Positions 45,012 to 53,975 of a DNA stretch of 64,000 nt are shown here, one piece after another. Positions within the stretch are counted from its first letter, which is position 1. Every line of letters starts with the position of its first letter. This DNA comes from Neorhizobium sp. NCHU2750. GTDB lineage: Bacteria; Pseudomonadota; Alphaproteobacteria; Rhizobiales; Rhizobiaceae. Below the pieces are notes generated by a model that made no database searches, was not told the origin of the DNA, and was given only the letters and a program-made list of their open reading frames with translations. Made by a program: the position numbers and the translations under genes. The stretch is from the NCBI RefSeq assembly GCF_003597675.1, contig NZ_CP030827.1, forward strand, positions 434,001 through 498,000. Reading direction: 5' to 3'.

Positions 45012-45563
45012 ATGTATATCGCGCTTGGCATTATCGCCATTGCCGTCATCTATTTGATCTTCATCTATAACGGCCTCGTCCGCGCCCGGCAGATGGCCGA
45101 GGAGGCTTGGTCGGGTATCGACGTGCAGTTGAAGCGCCGCGCCGACCTGATCCCCAATCTCATCGAGACGGTCAAGGGTTACGCCGCCCACGAAAAGGGC
45201 ACGTTCGAGGAAGTGGTCAAGCTGCGCAACCAGGCGCAGGCCGTGCCCCAGGGCGATGTCGCGGGCCGCGCCCAGGCGGAAGGCCTGCTCACCCAGGCGC
45301 TCGGAAAGCTGTTTGCGCTGGCCGAAGCCTATCCGGACCTCAAGGCCAACCAGAATTTCCTCGAACTGCAAACCTCGCTGGAGACGATCGAAAGCGAGAT
45401 CCAGATGGCACGACGCTATTACAACGGCGCCACCCGCGACCTCAACATCAGGGTCGAGAGCTTTCCCGCCAATCTCGTCGCCGGCCCATTCGGCTTTTCC
45501 AAGCGCGACTATTTCGAAATCGAAAACGAAGCCGATCGCGCCGTGCCCCAGGTAAAGTTCTGA
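45012..45563 (+). CDS. lemA: LemA family protein
   Basis: A 183-residue membrane-anchored protein: one N-terminal helix (MYIALGIIAIAVIYLIFIYNG) then a helical bundle with RRADLIPNLIETVKGYAAHEKGTFEEVVKLRNQAQ, LKANQNFLELQTSLETIESEIQMARRYYNGATRDLN, as in the LemA fold. Function is poorly known. It is followed 13 bp later by the DUF2207 gene, a common pairing that suggests a shared envelope role. Confidence 0.93.
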   Translation: MYIALGIIAIAVIYLIFIYNGLVRARQMAEEAWSGIDVQLKRRADLIPNLIETVKGYAAHEKGTFEEVVKLRNQAQAVPQGDVAGRAQAEGLLTQALGKLFALAEAYPDLKANQNFLELQTSLETIESEIQMARRYYNGATRDLNIRVESFPANLVAGPFGFSKRDYFEIENEADRAVPQVKF

Positions 45564-45576
45564 CCGGAGGCCGCTG

Positions 45577-47496
45577 ATGTTTCGGCGCCTTCTCCTAGCC
45601 TTCGCGCTTGTTCTCGTCGCCTGCCTCCCGGCTTTCGCGGAGGAATATATCCGCAGCTACAATTCGGATATCCGGATCGCCGCCGATGGCGAGTTGACGG
45701 TGGCTGAGACGATCACGGTCAATGCCGAGGGCAACCGCATCCGCCGCGGTATTTTTCGCGATTTCCCGACGACCATGGAGGATGCCAAGGGCCACACCAT
45801 ACGGGTCGGCTTCACGCCCGTTTCCGTCACCCGTGACGGGCGGCCGGAAGACTTTCACACCGAAACCATCTCCCGCGGCATCCGCATCTATGCCGGCAGC
45901 GAGAACACGTTGCTTTCGCCCGGCGAGCATACTTACGTCATTACCTACAGGACCACCCGGCAGATCCGCTATTTCGACGATCATGACGAGCTTTACTGGA
46001 ACGTCACCGGCAATGGCTGGCTGTTTCGTATCGCCAGAGCCTCGGCGCGGGTAACACTGCCGGGCGGCACGGTGACCGATACGGCCGCCTTCACCGGCGC
46101 CTACGGTTCCACCGCCCGCGATGCGCGAGCGAGCGCCTCTGGCAATCAGGCGGATTTCACCACGACCCGTCCGCTCGCCGGCCAGGAAGGCCTCACCATC
46201 GTCGTCGGCTTCCCCAAGGGCATTGTTGCAGCGCCATCTGCCGATCAGCAAAGCGCCTGGTGGTGGCGTGACAACCGCAATCTCTTCCTGGCGATCGGCG
46301 GCCTTGCCACCGTCTTCCTTTATTACCTCTTCGTCTGGCGAAGGGTCGGGCGCGATCCCGCCCGTGGCGTCATCGTGCCGCGTTGGGATACGCCTGCCGG
46401 CATCTCTCCGGCACTGGTCAATTATATCGACAACAAGGGCTTTTCCGGCGGCGGCTGGACGGCCTTTTCGGCAAGCCTGCTCGACCTTGCGGTCAAGGGT
46501 TATCTGACGCTGGAGGATTTGAAATCCCGCGTCGTGGTCAAGATTGCCGACAGTCGGAAGGCGATCAAGGATCTGCCGCCCGGCCAGGCCGTCATGCTGT
46601 TTCAGATGGGGGCGGCAGGGAATACCTTCGCCATCGACAAATCGAACGGCGAACGGGTGCAGGAAATCGGCAAGGCCTTTCGCCAGTCGATCGAAAAGGA
46701 ACATCGCGGCAAATATTACAGGCACAACACCGTCTATGTGGTGCTCGGCCTGCTCCTGAGCATCGTTGCGGGCGGGGCATTGCTGGTCTTCGGTGATATC
46801 GATCCGGATGATCTGGGTTTGCTGCTGCCGCCGGCTATTTTCGGTGCCGTCTGGTCCTTCTTCGCCGTCAAGGCGGGAAAATCGCTCCTGAGGAAGAAGA
46901 CGATTGCCGCCCGCATCGGCGCGATCATCTTCATTGCCGTTTTCGGCCTCGCCATTCTGGCCATTGGAGGCACCTTCATCACCGGCGCCATCGAAAGCTT
47001 CGAGGATGGTCAGTGGCCGGTCTTTGCCGGTGTCGGCGGCCTCTTCATCATCAATGTCGTGTTCTTCTTCCTGATGGGCGCGCCGACACCGCTCGGCCGC
47101 AAGCTGATGGACGAGATCGAAGGCCTGCGCACCTATCTGACGGTCGCCGAGAAGGACCGCATGAACATGGCCGGCGCGCCGCAGATGTCGCCGCAGCATT
47201 TCGAAAAGCTTCTGCCCTATGCCGTGGCACTCGGCGTCGAAAAACCCTGGAGTGAGGCCTTTGAGACATGGCTTGCCACAGCGGTTGCCGCCGGCGCCGC
47301 GGCCTATACCGCAAGCTGGTACTATGGCGATGGCTTCGGCAGCTTCGGAGATCGCATCGGCGGCTTCTCGTCCTCGATGTCCGACACGATAGCCTCCACC
47401 ATCCCGACCCCGAAATCCTCGTCATCGTCTTCCGGTTTCTCGGGCGGCGGCTTTTCCGGCGGCGGAGGAGGTGGTGGCGGTGGTGGGGGCTGGTAG
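45577..47496 (+). CDS. DUF2207 domain-containing membrane protein
   Basis: A 639-residue protein: signal peptide (LLLAFALVLVACLPAFA), an outside DUF2207 domain (~20-215) with EEYIRSYNSDIRIAADGELTVAETI and GDTYRQIRYFDDHDELYWNVTGN-like sequence, a membrane helix near 240, then two more helices near 390-470. It ends in a glycine-rich tail (FSGGGFSGGGGGGGGGGGW) typical of the family. It follows lemA closely. Role unknown; probably envelope. Confidence 0.9.
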   Translation: MFRRLLLAFALVLVACLPAFAEEYIRSYNSDIRIAADGELTVAETITVNAEGNRIRRGIFRDFPTTMEDAKGHTIRVGFTPVSVTRDGRPEDFHTETISRGIRIYAGSENTLLSPGEHTYVITYRTTRQIRYFDDHDELYWNVTGNGWLFRIARASARVTLPGGTVTDTAAFTGAYGSTARDARASASGNQADFTTTRPLAGQEGLTIVVGFPKGIVAAPSADQQSAWWWRDNRNLFLAIGGLATVFLYYLFVWRRVGRDPARGVIVPRWDTPAGISPALVNYIDNKGFSGGGWTAFSASLLDLAVKGYLTLEDLKSRVVVKIADSRKAIKDLPPGQAVMLFQMGAAGNTFAIDKSNGERVQEIGKAFRQSIEKEHRGKYYRHNTVYVVLGLLLSIVAGGALLVFGDIDPDDLGLLLPPAIFGAVWSFFAVKAGKSLLRKKTIAARIGAIIFIAVFGLAILAIGGTFITGAIESFEDGQWPVFAGVGGLFIINVVFFFLMGAPTPLGRKLMDEIEGLRTYLTVAEKDRMNMAGAPQMSPQHFEKLLPYAVALGVEKPWSEAFETWLATAVAAGAAAYTASWYYGDGFGSFGDRIGGFSSSMSDTIASTIPTPKSSSSSSGFSGGGFSGGGGGGGGGGGW

Positions 47497-47547
47497 TCCG
47501 ACTTGATTGTCTTTCGTCTATCAGTCACGCTGCATCTGAAATGACAC

Positions 47548-47697
47548 ATGGAGGCAAGCGTGCCCGATACACCGCAGGCTGACTTTGTGGAAGAATGCCG
47601 TCGGCAGTCTAAATGCGCCGCTTTGGCCGACGCGGCTGATCCCGATCTGGATTTGCTCTTGGATGCGGCACTTGCCGACGTCGAGGACGAAGACTGA
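47548..47697 (+). pseudogene. Truncated MazE-family (DUF3018) antitoxin
   Basis: A 49-codon frame encodes VPDTPQADFVEECRRQSK then ALADAADPDLDLLLDAALADVEDED, which closely resembles the second half of DUF3018 antitoxins. The N-terminal DNA-binding half is missing: in frame, a TGA lies three codons before the first ATG and no homologous sequence precedes it. No toxin gene follows. It may be a remnant left when the neighbouring repeat/DUF559 unit arrived. Confidence 0.6.
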
Positions 47698-47712
47698 TCA
47701 TGCGGCACATTG

Positions 47713-47760
47713 CACCTCCCCCTCGAGGGGGGAGGTCGCCGCACAGCGGCGGGTGGGGGT
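47713..47760. repeat. GC-rich palindromic repeat, left copy
   Basis: A palindrome (arms ACCTCCCC and GGGGAGGT, 47714-47736), then a small hairpin CGCCGC-ACA-GCGGCG (47737-47751) and GGGTGGGGGT. A matching element in inverted orientation lies at the other end of the DUF559 gene. It resembles short intergenic repeats common in rhizobial genomes. Confidence 0.75.
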
Positions 47761-47766
47761 GATCCA

Positions 47767-48225
47767 ATGCAGGGTAAACGGCCGGACTGGAGTTCCAAGT
47801 TCAAGATCGCGAATGCACGCCGCTTGAGGAAAGACGGCACCGATGCTGAGGCTAGGCTATGGCGCCATCTGTGGCGGATACCGATAGAGGGAACGCATTT
47901 TCGACGTCAGGTGCCGATTGGCCCGTATTTTGCAGATTTCGCCTGCCACCAGATCGGTCTGGTGATTGAACTCGACGGCAGCCAGCATGCAGAGGATGCG
48001 GCGCGACGCTACGATGCGAAGCGAACCGAATTTTTGGCAAGCCAGGGTTATCAAGTGATCCGCTTCTGGAACCATGAAGTATTTGAAGAGCTGGAAGCGG
48101 TGCTGGATACCATATTTGCCATTGTGCAGCAGCGCCCAATTTTGCTAGCAGAGGCACACAATTTTCACCCCACCCCGGACCTGTGGTCCGACCCTCCCCC
48201 TCAAGGGGAGGGTGAGGAAAAATGA
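47767..48225 (+). CDS. DUF559 domain endonuclease-like protein
   Basis: A 152-residue protein of the DUF559/Vsr-like PD-(D/E)XK fold: [48 protein letters not shown] followed by [23 protein letters not shown]. The Asp/Glu residues around FADFAC and VIELDGSQH match the expected nuclease centre. The last residues ([16 protein letters not shown]) are encoded by the right-hand repeat. The unit lies between two inverted repeats, and its stop is one base from the glyS start. Biological role unknown. Confidence 0.8.
   Translation: MQGKRPDWSSKFKIANARRLRKDGTDAEARLWRHLWRIPIEGTHFRRQVPIGPYFADFACHQIGLVIELDGSQHAEDAARRYDAKRTEFLASQGYQVIRFWNHEVFEELEAVLDTIFAIVQQRPILLAEAHNFHPTPDLWSDPPPQGEGEEK
48166..48213. repeat. 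GC-rich palindromic repeat, right copy (inverted)
   Basis: CACCCCACCCC (48166-48176), hairpin GGACC-TGT-GGTCC (48177-48189) and a palindrome with arms ACCCTCCCC and GGGGAGGGT (48191-48213). The order is the mirror image of the left copy. It overlaps the DUF559 3' end and lies directly before glyS. Confidence 0.75.
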
Positions 48226-48226
48226 T

Positions 48227-50380
48227 ATGCCAGACCTGCTTCTTGAACTTCGCTCCGAGGAAATCCCCGCCCGCATGCAGCGCAAGGCGGCGGGAGACCT
48301 GAAAAAGCTCGTCACCGACGCGCTGGTGGATGCAGGCCTGACTTATGAGGGTGCGCGCGAATACTGGACACCGCGCCGCCTGACGCTTGATATCCGCGGC
48401 CTGACCGCCCGTTCCGCCGACCTGCGCGAAGAAATCAAGGGCCCGTCGACTTCCGCACCGGAACAGGCGATTGCAGGTTTCCTGCGCAAGGCCGGCCTCT
48501 CGGATATTTCTCAAGCCCAGGTCGCGACCGACCCGAAGAAGGGCGACTTCTATCTCGCGGTCACGTCCAAGGCCGGCCGCGCCGCCGAAGAGATCATTGC
48601 AGATGTGATGCCGGGCATCATCCGCTCCTTCCCCTGGCCGAAGTCGATGCGCTCCGGTTTCGCTTCCATGCCGAAGGGCATGCGCTATGGCGGCATCGAC
48701 GGCAAGGGATCGGAAAGCCTGCGCTGGGTGCGTCCGCTGCAGTCGATCGTCTGCATGTTCGGCACCGAGCATGAAGAGACGAAGGTCATCCCCTTCGAGA
48801 TCGACGGCATCACCGCCGGCAACGTCACCTATGGCCATCGCTTCCACGCGCCGGAAGCGATCACCGTGCGCCGCTTCGATGACTATGTGGCGAGCCTCGA
48901 AAAGGCGAAGGTCATGCTCGATGCGGACCGCCGCAAGGACATGATCCTGCATGACGCCCGCGACCTCGCCTTCGCCAGCGGCCTGGAGCTTGTCGAGGAT
49001 GAAGGCCTGCTTGAAGAAGTCTCCGGCCTCGTCGAATGGCCGCATGTGCTGATGGGCACGTTCGAGAAGGACTATCTCGAAATCCCGGCCGAGATCATCC
49101 GCCTGACGATCAAGACCAACCAGAAATGCTTCGTCACCCGGCCGCAAGGGGCCGAAGAGGGCCTTTCCAACCACTTCATCCTGATCTCGAATATCGATGC
49201 CAAGGATGGCGGCAAGGAAATCATCCATGGCAATGGCAAGGTCGTGCGCGCGCGCCTGTCCGATGCCAAGCATTTCTGGACCCGCGACCAGCATGACCTG
49301 CCGGATCTCGGCACGCTGACCGACTCGGCGAAGAAATTCGACCTCGACCTGAAGGAGCCGCTCGACCAGCGCATGGCCAAGCTCGACGCGCTGAACGTCA
49401 CCTTCCATGCCAAGCTCGGCAGCCAGGGCGAGCGCGTTGCCCGCATCCGCGCGCTCGCCAAGGAACTGGCGCCGATCGTCGGGGCCGATCCGATCCTCGT
49501 CGATCGTGCGGCCGTGCTCGCCAAGGCTGATCTGCGCACCGAAGCCGTCGGTGAATTCCCCGAACTGCAGGGCCTGATGGGCCGCCGCTATGCCGGCCTG
49601 CAGGGCGAAAACGAATCCGTCGCCATCGCCATCGAGGATCACTACAAGCCGCAGGGCCCGTCCGACCGCGTGCCGAAGGACAAGGTGGCAATCACCGTGG
49701 CATTGGCCGACAAGCTCGATACGCTCACCGGCTTCTGGGCCATCGACGAAAAGCCGACCGGCTCGAAGGACCCCTATGCCCTCCGCCGTGCGGCTTTGGG
49801 TGTCGTACGCATCCTGCTGGAGCGGAATGTGCGGTTGCCGCTTCTGGCGACGACCAAGGATGCCGACCTCCTCTCCTTCTTCCACGACCGTCTAAAAGTC
49901 TATCTGCGCGATATGGGCGCTCGCCATGACATCATCGACGCGGTGCTGACGCCGGAAAGCGACGATCTGCTGCTCGTCGCTCGCCGGGCCGAGGCGCTGA
50001 CCTCGTTCATCTCGTCGGATGACGGCAAGAACCTGCTTGCCGGCACCAAGCGTGCCACGCAGCTGCTTGCCGCCGAAGAGAAGAAGGGCACCGTTGTTGC
50101 CGATGGCGTTTCCGAGGAACTGCTGAAGCTCGATGCCGAAAAGGCGCTCTGGGCCGCCATTAGGACGGCTTCCAAGGACGCTGCCGACGCGGTTGCCAAG
50201 GAAGATTTCCGCTCCGCCATGGAAGCCCTGTCGAAGCTGCGCGCGCCGGTCGATACCTTCTTCGAGGATGTTCTGGTCAATGACGAGGACACCGCCATCC
50301 GCGCCAACCGCTTGGCACTCTTGAAGGCGATCCGCGAGGCGACCGGCACGGTCGCGGACTTCTCCAAGATCTCGGGGTGA
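48227..50380 (+). CDS. glyS: Glycyl-tRNA synthetase beta subunit
   Basis: The tRNA-binding subunit, 717 residues, [25 protein letters not shown] at the start, then [45 protein letters not shown] and [17 protein letters not shown]-terminal anticodon-binding-like part ends with [25 protein letters not shown]. The ribosome site appears to come from the preceding repeat (GGGTGAGGAAAA). It works with GlyQ encoded 4.2 kb upstream. Confidence 0.96.
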   Translation: MPDLLLELRSEEIPARMQRKAAGDLKKLVTDALVDAGLTYEGAREYWTPRRLTLDIRGLTARSADLREEIKGPSTSAPEQAIAGFLRKAGLSDISQAQVATDPKKGDFYLAVTSKAGRAAEEIIADVMPGIIRSFPWPKSMRSGFASMPKGMRYGGIDGKGSESLRWVRPLQSIVCMFGTEHEETKVIPFEIDGITAGNVTYGHRFHAPEAITVRRFDDYVASLEKAKVMLDADRRKDMILHDARDLAFASGLELVEDEGLLEEVSGLVEWPHVLMGTFEKDYLEIPAEIIRLTIKTNQKCFVTRPQGAEEGLSNHFILISNIDAKDGGKEIIHGNGKVVRARLSDAKHFWTRDQHDLPDLGTLTDSAKKFDLDLKEPLDQRMAKLDALNVTFHAKLGSQGERVARIRALAKELAPIVGADPILVDRAAVLAKADLRTEAVGEFPELQGLMGRRYAGLQGENESVAIAIEDHYKPQGPSDRVPKDKVAITVALADKLDTLTGFWAIDEKPTGSKDPYALRRAALGVVRILLERNVRLPLLATTKDADLLSFFHDRLKVYLRDMGARHDIIDAVLTPESDDLLLVARRAEALTSFISSDDGKNLLAGTKRATQLLAAEEKKGTVVADGVSEELLKLDAEKALWAAIRTASKDAADAVAKEDFRSAMEALSKLRAPVDTFFEDVLVNDEDTAIRANRLALLKAIREATGTVADFSKISG

Positions 50381-50449
50381 GCTGCAGCGCCAAACGCCCT
50401 GAGCATAAGGCGAAGGGCCGGGAACTGCTTCTGCTTGAATCGAACCTTC

Positions 50450-50477
50450 AAAAGCCCCGTTGATCCGGGGCTTTTTT
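50450..50477 (+). terminator. Rho-independent terminator after glyS
   Basis: AAAAGCCCCG and CGGGGCTTTTTT arms around a TTGATC loop, with six Ts. It is 70 bp past the glyS stop. Confidence 0.88.
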
Positions 50478-50528
50478 CTGCCGTCTGCTCCGTGCTAAAC
50501 TTTGTGCGGAATTGTCCAGGAGCCTTCG

Positions 50529-50780
50529 ATGAACAAGCCCGTGCAAGTCACCGTCAGCGATCAGGCCGCAAGCTTCGTCTCACGTGAACTGGAAAGCGGA
50601 CGCTTCGATACGGTCGATGAAGTGGTCGAGGCCGGCCTTCGCATGCTCGAGGAGGAGCAGACGAAGATCGACAGATTGCGCGAATTGCTGATCGAAAGTG
50701 AAAACAGCGGTCCGGCGGAACTTTTTGATCGCAACGCGCTGATGGCGCTGGTTCGTGCTTCATGGGCTGAACGTGGTTGA
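50529..50780 (+). CDS. parD: ParD family antitoxin
   Basis: An 83-residue ribbon-helix-helix antitoxin: MNKPVQVTVSDQAASFVSRELESGRFDTVDEVVEAGLRMLEEEQ matches ParD/CC2985-type proteins, and the tail binds the toxin. Its stop lies inside the start of the toxin gene, so both are translated together. It probably represses its own promoter downstream of the glyS terminator. Confidence 0.9.
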   Translation: MNKPVQVTVSDQAASFVSRELESGRFDTVDEVVEAGLRMLEEEQTKIDRLRELLIESENSGPAELFDRNALMALVRASWAERG

Positions 50781-51078
50781 AGTCAGGCTACGCCGGACAG
50801 CCAAAAGCGATCTCGCAAGTATCGCGCGCTATACCCGCGAGCGCTGGTCGGCAGATCAAGCAGAAATGTATATAGATCAGCTTCTGGATCTGATCGAACA
50901 GATCGGTGATCATCCCTTCTCCGGTCAGGATATGACCGATATCCGCGAAGGATATCGCCGTCGTGCGGCCGGCCACCATCATATACTCTATGCCGTCATG
51001 GCCGATGGAGCCGTGGAGATTGCCCGCATCCTCCACGAAAAGGTCGATATCCGCCGCCATCTCGACGACCGGCCATGA
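50773..51078 (+). CDS. parE: ParE/RelE family toxin
   Basis: A 101-residue toxin of the ParE type (gyrase poison) from the fold: VEVRLRRTAKSDLASIARYTRERWSADQAEMYIDQLLDLI, then GYRRRAAGHHHILYAVMADGAVEIARILHEKVDIRRHL. GTG 50773 is chosen since it overlaps the antitoxin stop and yields the usual N-terminus. ParE versus RelE-type activity cannot be settled by sequence alone. Confidence 0.88.
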   Translation: MVEVRLRRTAKSDLASIARYTRERWSADQAEMYIDQLLDLIEQIGDHPFSGQDMTDIREGYRRRAAGHHHILYAVMADGAVEIARILHEKVDIRRHLDDRP

Positions 51079-51091
51079 CAAACGCCCCGCA

Positions 51092-51580
51092 ATGACGAAA
51101 GCAAAGATCCTCATCAGCGCCTGCCTTCTCGGCCATGCCGTCCGTTATGACGGCAAGGGCAAGCTGCTCGTCCATCCGGCGATTGCCCGCTGGCGGGAGG
51201 AGGGGAGGCTCGTCACTATCTGCCCCGAGCTTGCCGGCGGCATGAGCGTGCCGCGCCCGCCGGCCGAGATCGAGAACGGCATGACCGGCGCCGATGTGCT
51301 GGCCGGCCGTGCCCGCGTCGTCGAGATCACCGGCGGCGATGTGACGGAAGAATTCCTCGCCGGCGCCCGCCATGCGTTGGATTTCGCCAGGGCCCATGGC
51401 TGCAGTCATGCATTGCTGATCGATGGCAGCCCGTCCTGTGGCTCGGGTTTCATCTATGACGGCTCTTTTGAGGGCGCCAAACACGCCGGTAACGGGGTGA
51501 CGGCAGCGCTTTTAGAGCGGGAAGGCATAAGGGTCTTCTCCGACCGGCGGATCGACGATCTCGACAGGCTGGTCGGCTGA
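51092..51580 (+). CDS. DUF523 domain-containing protein
   Basis: A 162-residue protein with conserved cysteines in KILISACLLGHAVRYDGKGK, VTICPELAGGMSVPRPPAEI and LLIDGSPSCGSGFIYDG. The cysteine pattern suggests metal or Fe-S binding or thiouridine chemistry; no function is established to my knowledge. It starts 13 bp after parE but is probably a separate housekeeping gene. Confidence 0.85.
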   Translation: MTKAKILISACLLGHAVRYDGKGKLLVHPAIARWREEGRLVTICPELAGGMSVPRPPAEIENGMTGADVLAGRARVVEITGGDVTEEFLAGARHALDFARAHGCSHALLIDGSPSCGSGFIYDGSFEGAKHAGNGVTAALLEREGIRVFSDRRIDDLDRLVG

Positions 51581-51656
51581 TCGTTGTCGATGCCTCCCGG
51601 GGCGACCTTTGGAGCGGTCTTGGGCTCGGCAGGTACTCCTTGCGATATCGCCAGAT

Positions 51657-51692
51657 GCAAAGAAGCCGCCGGCATTGCGGCCCGGCGGCTTC
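51657..51692 (-). terminator. Terminator for the chemoreceptor transcript
   Basis: On the minus strand, GAAGCCGCCGG and CCGGCGGCTTC pair (11 bp, 9-nt loop), followed by TTTGC. It is about 170 bp past the stop of the minus-strand chemoreceptor gene. A second GC-rich structured stretch lies between (51700-51860). Confidence 0.7.
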
Positions 51693-51862
51693 TCCCCTTC
51701 CCGAGGTACCCCACCAGGGGAATGGTATGGCGTACTGTTCTGTCGCCCCACCTCGCAAGATGCCCCCCGGCTCGAGGATACAGGCAGATGATCGGGAGAA
51801 AACCGGAAGGATGCGGCGCTGGCGGTGGATCGTCGCGCCGCGCGTCTGTTTTCCCGCTCTCC

Positions 51863-53695
51863 TCAGCTCGCCATACGCATGTCATCCGCCTTCGCAGGCA
51901 TACGTGCGCCACTTGCCGCAGCGTTGATGCGGAAGCGGCGAATGAGGTTGAGCAGTTCCTCCGTGTCGGCGGCCAGCGCTTCGGCCGAAGCGGTGGTCTC
52001 CTCCGCCATCGCCGCATTGTGCTGGGTCGCCTGGTCGAGATGGTTGAGCGACGAGGAGATCGAACGCAGCGTCGTGTCCTGCTCTGCGGCCGAATCGGCG
52101 ATCTTGCTGACGATGTCGCTGGCAGATTTCACCTGCGTCGAGATGCGCTTCAAGGCTTCGCCGGCCTCTCCCACAAGGCGAACGCCGTTTTCCACCTGCT
52201 GCGAGGAACGGGCGATCTGGTCCTTGATTTCCTTGGCGGCATTGGCGGAACGCTGTGCCAGTTCGCGCACTTCCTGGGCAACGACGGCAAAGCCCTTGCC
52301 GCTTTCACCGGCACGCGCGGCCTCCACCCCGGCATTCAAGGCCAGAAGATTGGTCTGGAAGGCGATCTCGTCGATCACGCCGATGATCTTGGAAATCTCG
52401 CCCGACGAATGCTCGATGCCGCTCATCGCCTGGATGGCCTCGGCCACCACCGCATCGCTGCGGTTCGCCTCGGTGCTGACGGAGACGACACGGCTCGCGG
52501 CCTCCCTTGCGCCGTCGGCGGTCTGCTTCACCGCAACCGTCAGTTCGTCCAGCGCCGCCGAGGTCTCTTCCAGATTGGCGGCCTGGCGTTCGGTGCGTTG
52601 CGACAATTCGTTGGAGGCGCGACGGATCTCGTCCTTGGAGCCGCCGATGTCGATACCCTTGGTATTGACCCGCGCCATGGCCGCTTCCAGACGGCTAAGC
52701 GCATCATTGAAGTTTTCGCGAAGCCCGGCATAACGCTCGCCAAGATCGCCGCAGCGGACAGTGAGGTCGCCATGGGCGAGATCTTCCAGCGCGGCCCCGA
52801 TCGTCGAGACGACGCGTGCCTGGAGTTCGGCTTCGTTGCGCTGCATGTCGAGATTCTGCTGGCGTTCGCCGTCAAGCTCTCTCTGACTGCGTTGCTGGGT
52901 CTCCTCGATCGCGTGGCGTTCACGCACCTTCTGCTGCAGGGCTTCCGTTGCCCGTGCCATCAGGCCGACTTCATTCTTCATGTCCGTATGGGGAATGGCG
53001 AGATCGACATTCTCGTCCGCCACCGCGTTGAGCGCTTCACGGATGTCGGAGAGAGGCCTCGATACGCTGCGGATGACGGCGAAGGCGAGAATGCTGGCCA
53101 GCACCAGAATACCGGCACCAATCCCGACTGCCTTATAGATCTCTCCGCGGATCTGGGCTTCCAGGTCGTCGACATAGACGCCGGTCACCAGCACCAGCTG
53201 CCAGGGCTCGAAAGCGAGCGCATAGGAACTCTTGCGGAAATTATCACCCTGCTCGCCCGGCTTCGGGCCGAGAAAATCCACGGTTCCGCCGCCCGCCCGG
53301 CCGATCTTCACCGCCTCGTCGCGATACATGAAGCCCTGGCTGTCCGGCTTGCCCTTGAAGTTCTGGCCGAGCCGCTTCGGGTCGGGGTGCAACCGCATCG
53401 TGACATCATAGTCATAGGCGTAGAGATAGCCGTCCGGCTGGAATGTCATCGCCGAGACCGCCTGGAAGGCGCGCTTCTGCGCCTCCTCATGCGTCAGCTC
53501 GCCGGATGCCTCGAGCTGCTGGAATTTCTTCAGGATGCCGATGCCCGATTCCACCTGGGTGCGCAGCATGGCGTAACGCTCGGCATAGATGGCTGCAGTG
53601 GAGGCACGCAGCTCGAAATAGGTGCCGATTGCAAAGGCGACCATCAGGGTCAGCACGAGCAGCACCAGCTGATGAGAAATCCTCAGATTCTTCAT
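51863..53695 (-). CDS. Methyl-accepting chemotaxis protein with a single Cache domain
   Basis: A 610-residue transmembrane receptor: membrane helix ~8-28 (LVLLVLTLMVAFAIGTYF), periplasmic sCache_2 domain (~30-190; AMTFQPDGYLYAYDYDVTMRLHPDPKRLGQNF), second helix (~190-212), HAMP, and the cytosolic signalling tip IDEIAFQTNLLALNAGVEAARAGESGKGFAVVAQEVRELAQRS. No C-terminal CheR-binding pentapeptide of the Tsr/Tar type is present. Cache of this kind often senses small organic acids. TGAGGA precedes ATG 53695. Confidence 0.93.
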   Translation of the reverse strand: MKNLRISHQLVLLVLTLMVAFAIGTYFELRASTAAIYAERYAMLRTQVESGIGILKKFQQLEASGELTHEEAQKRAFQAVSAMTFQPDGYLYAYDYDVTMRLHPDPKRLGQNFKGKPDSQGFMYRDEAVKIGRAGGGTVDFLGPKPGEQGDNFRKSSYALAFEPWQLVLVTGVYVDDLEAQIRGEIYKAVGIGAGILVLASILAFAVIRSVSRPLSDIREALNAVADENVDLAIPHTDMKNEVGLMARATEALQQKVRERHAIEETQQRSQRELDGERQQNLDMQRNEAELQARVVSTIGAALEDLAHGDLTVRCGDLGERYAGLRENFNDALSRLEAAMARVNTKGIDIGGSKDEIRRASNELSQRTERQAANLEETSAALDELTVAVKQTADGAREAASRVVSVSTEANRSDAVVAEAIQAMSGIEHSSGEISKIIGVIDEIAFQTNLLALNAGVEAARAGESGKGFAVVAQEVRELAQRSANAAKEIKDQIARSSQQVENGVRLVGEAGEALKRISTQVKSASDIVSKIADSAAEQDTTLRSISSSLNHLDQATQHNAAMAEETTASAEALAADTEELLNLIRRFRINAAASGARMPAKADDMRMAS

Positions 53696-53817
53696 GATGT
53701 CCTCAGGCAAGATCGACCGGCCGTCGAATGGCCGTCAAACTGAATTCGATTATTGGGAAAGGGCGCATCCTGCGCGGGATCGGTGCTGCATCGCACCTAA
53801 GCACAGTTGCGCGGTAT

Positions 53818-53839
53818 AATTTAAATAAGAATTTAAATT
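53818..53839. repeat. AT-only inverted repeat upstream of the chemoreceptor gene
   Basis: AATTTAAAT-AAGA-ATTTAAATT, a perfect 9-bp inverted repeat, 123 bp upstream of the receptor start, in a GC-rich genome. It may be an operator or an element bound by an AT-preferring protein such as MucR/Ros. Confidence 0.5.
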
Positions 53840-53975
53840 TCCGCGCTTTGCTATCGAATAACTGAGATAGTGAAGAAACATGAGGCGCGGCTGACGGTTG
53901 TCGCCGGCAGTAAAGCCGAGTTTTAATATTAGAAATATTACTGAGAGAATACGTGCCGGTATTTTTCTCTCGGCG

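Noticed and set aside
50450..50477. Considered as a small RNA
   Set aside because: A simple hairpin plus T-run right after glyS is explained by termination.
51584..53743. A 719-codon plus-strand frame
   Set aside because: Mirror of the chemoreceptor gene; no recognisable domain, and it would run through a terminator hairpin.
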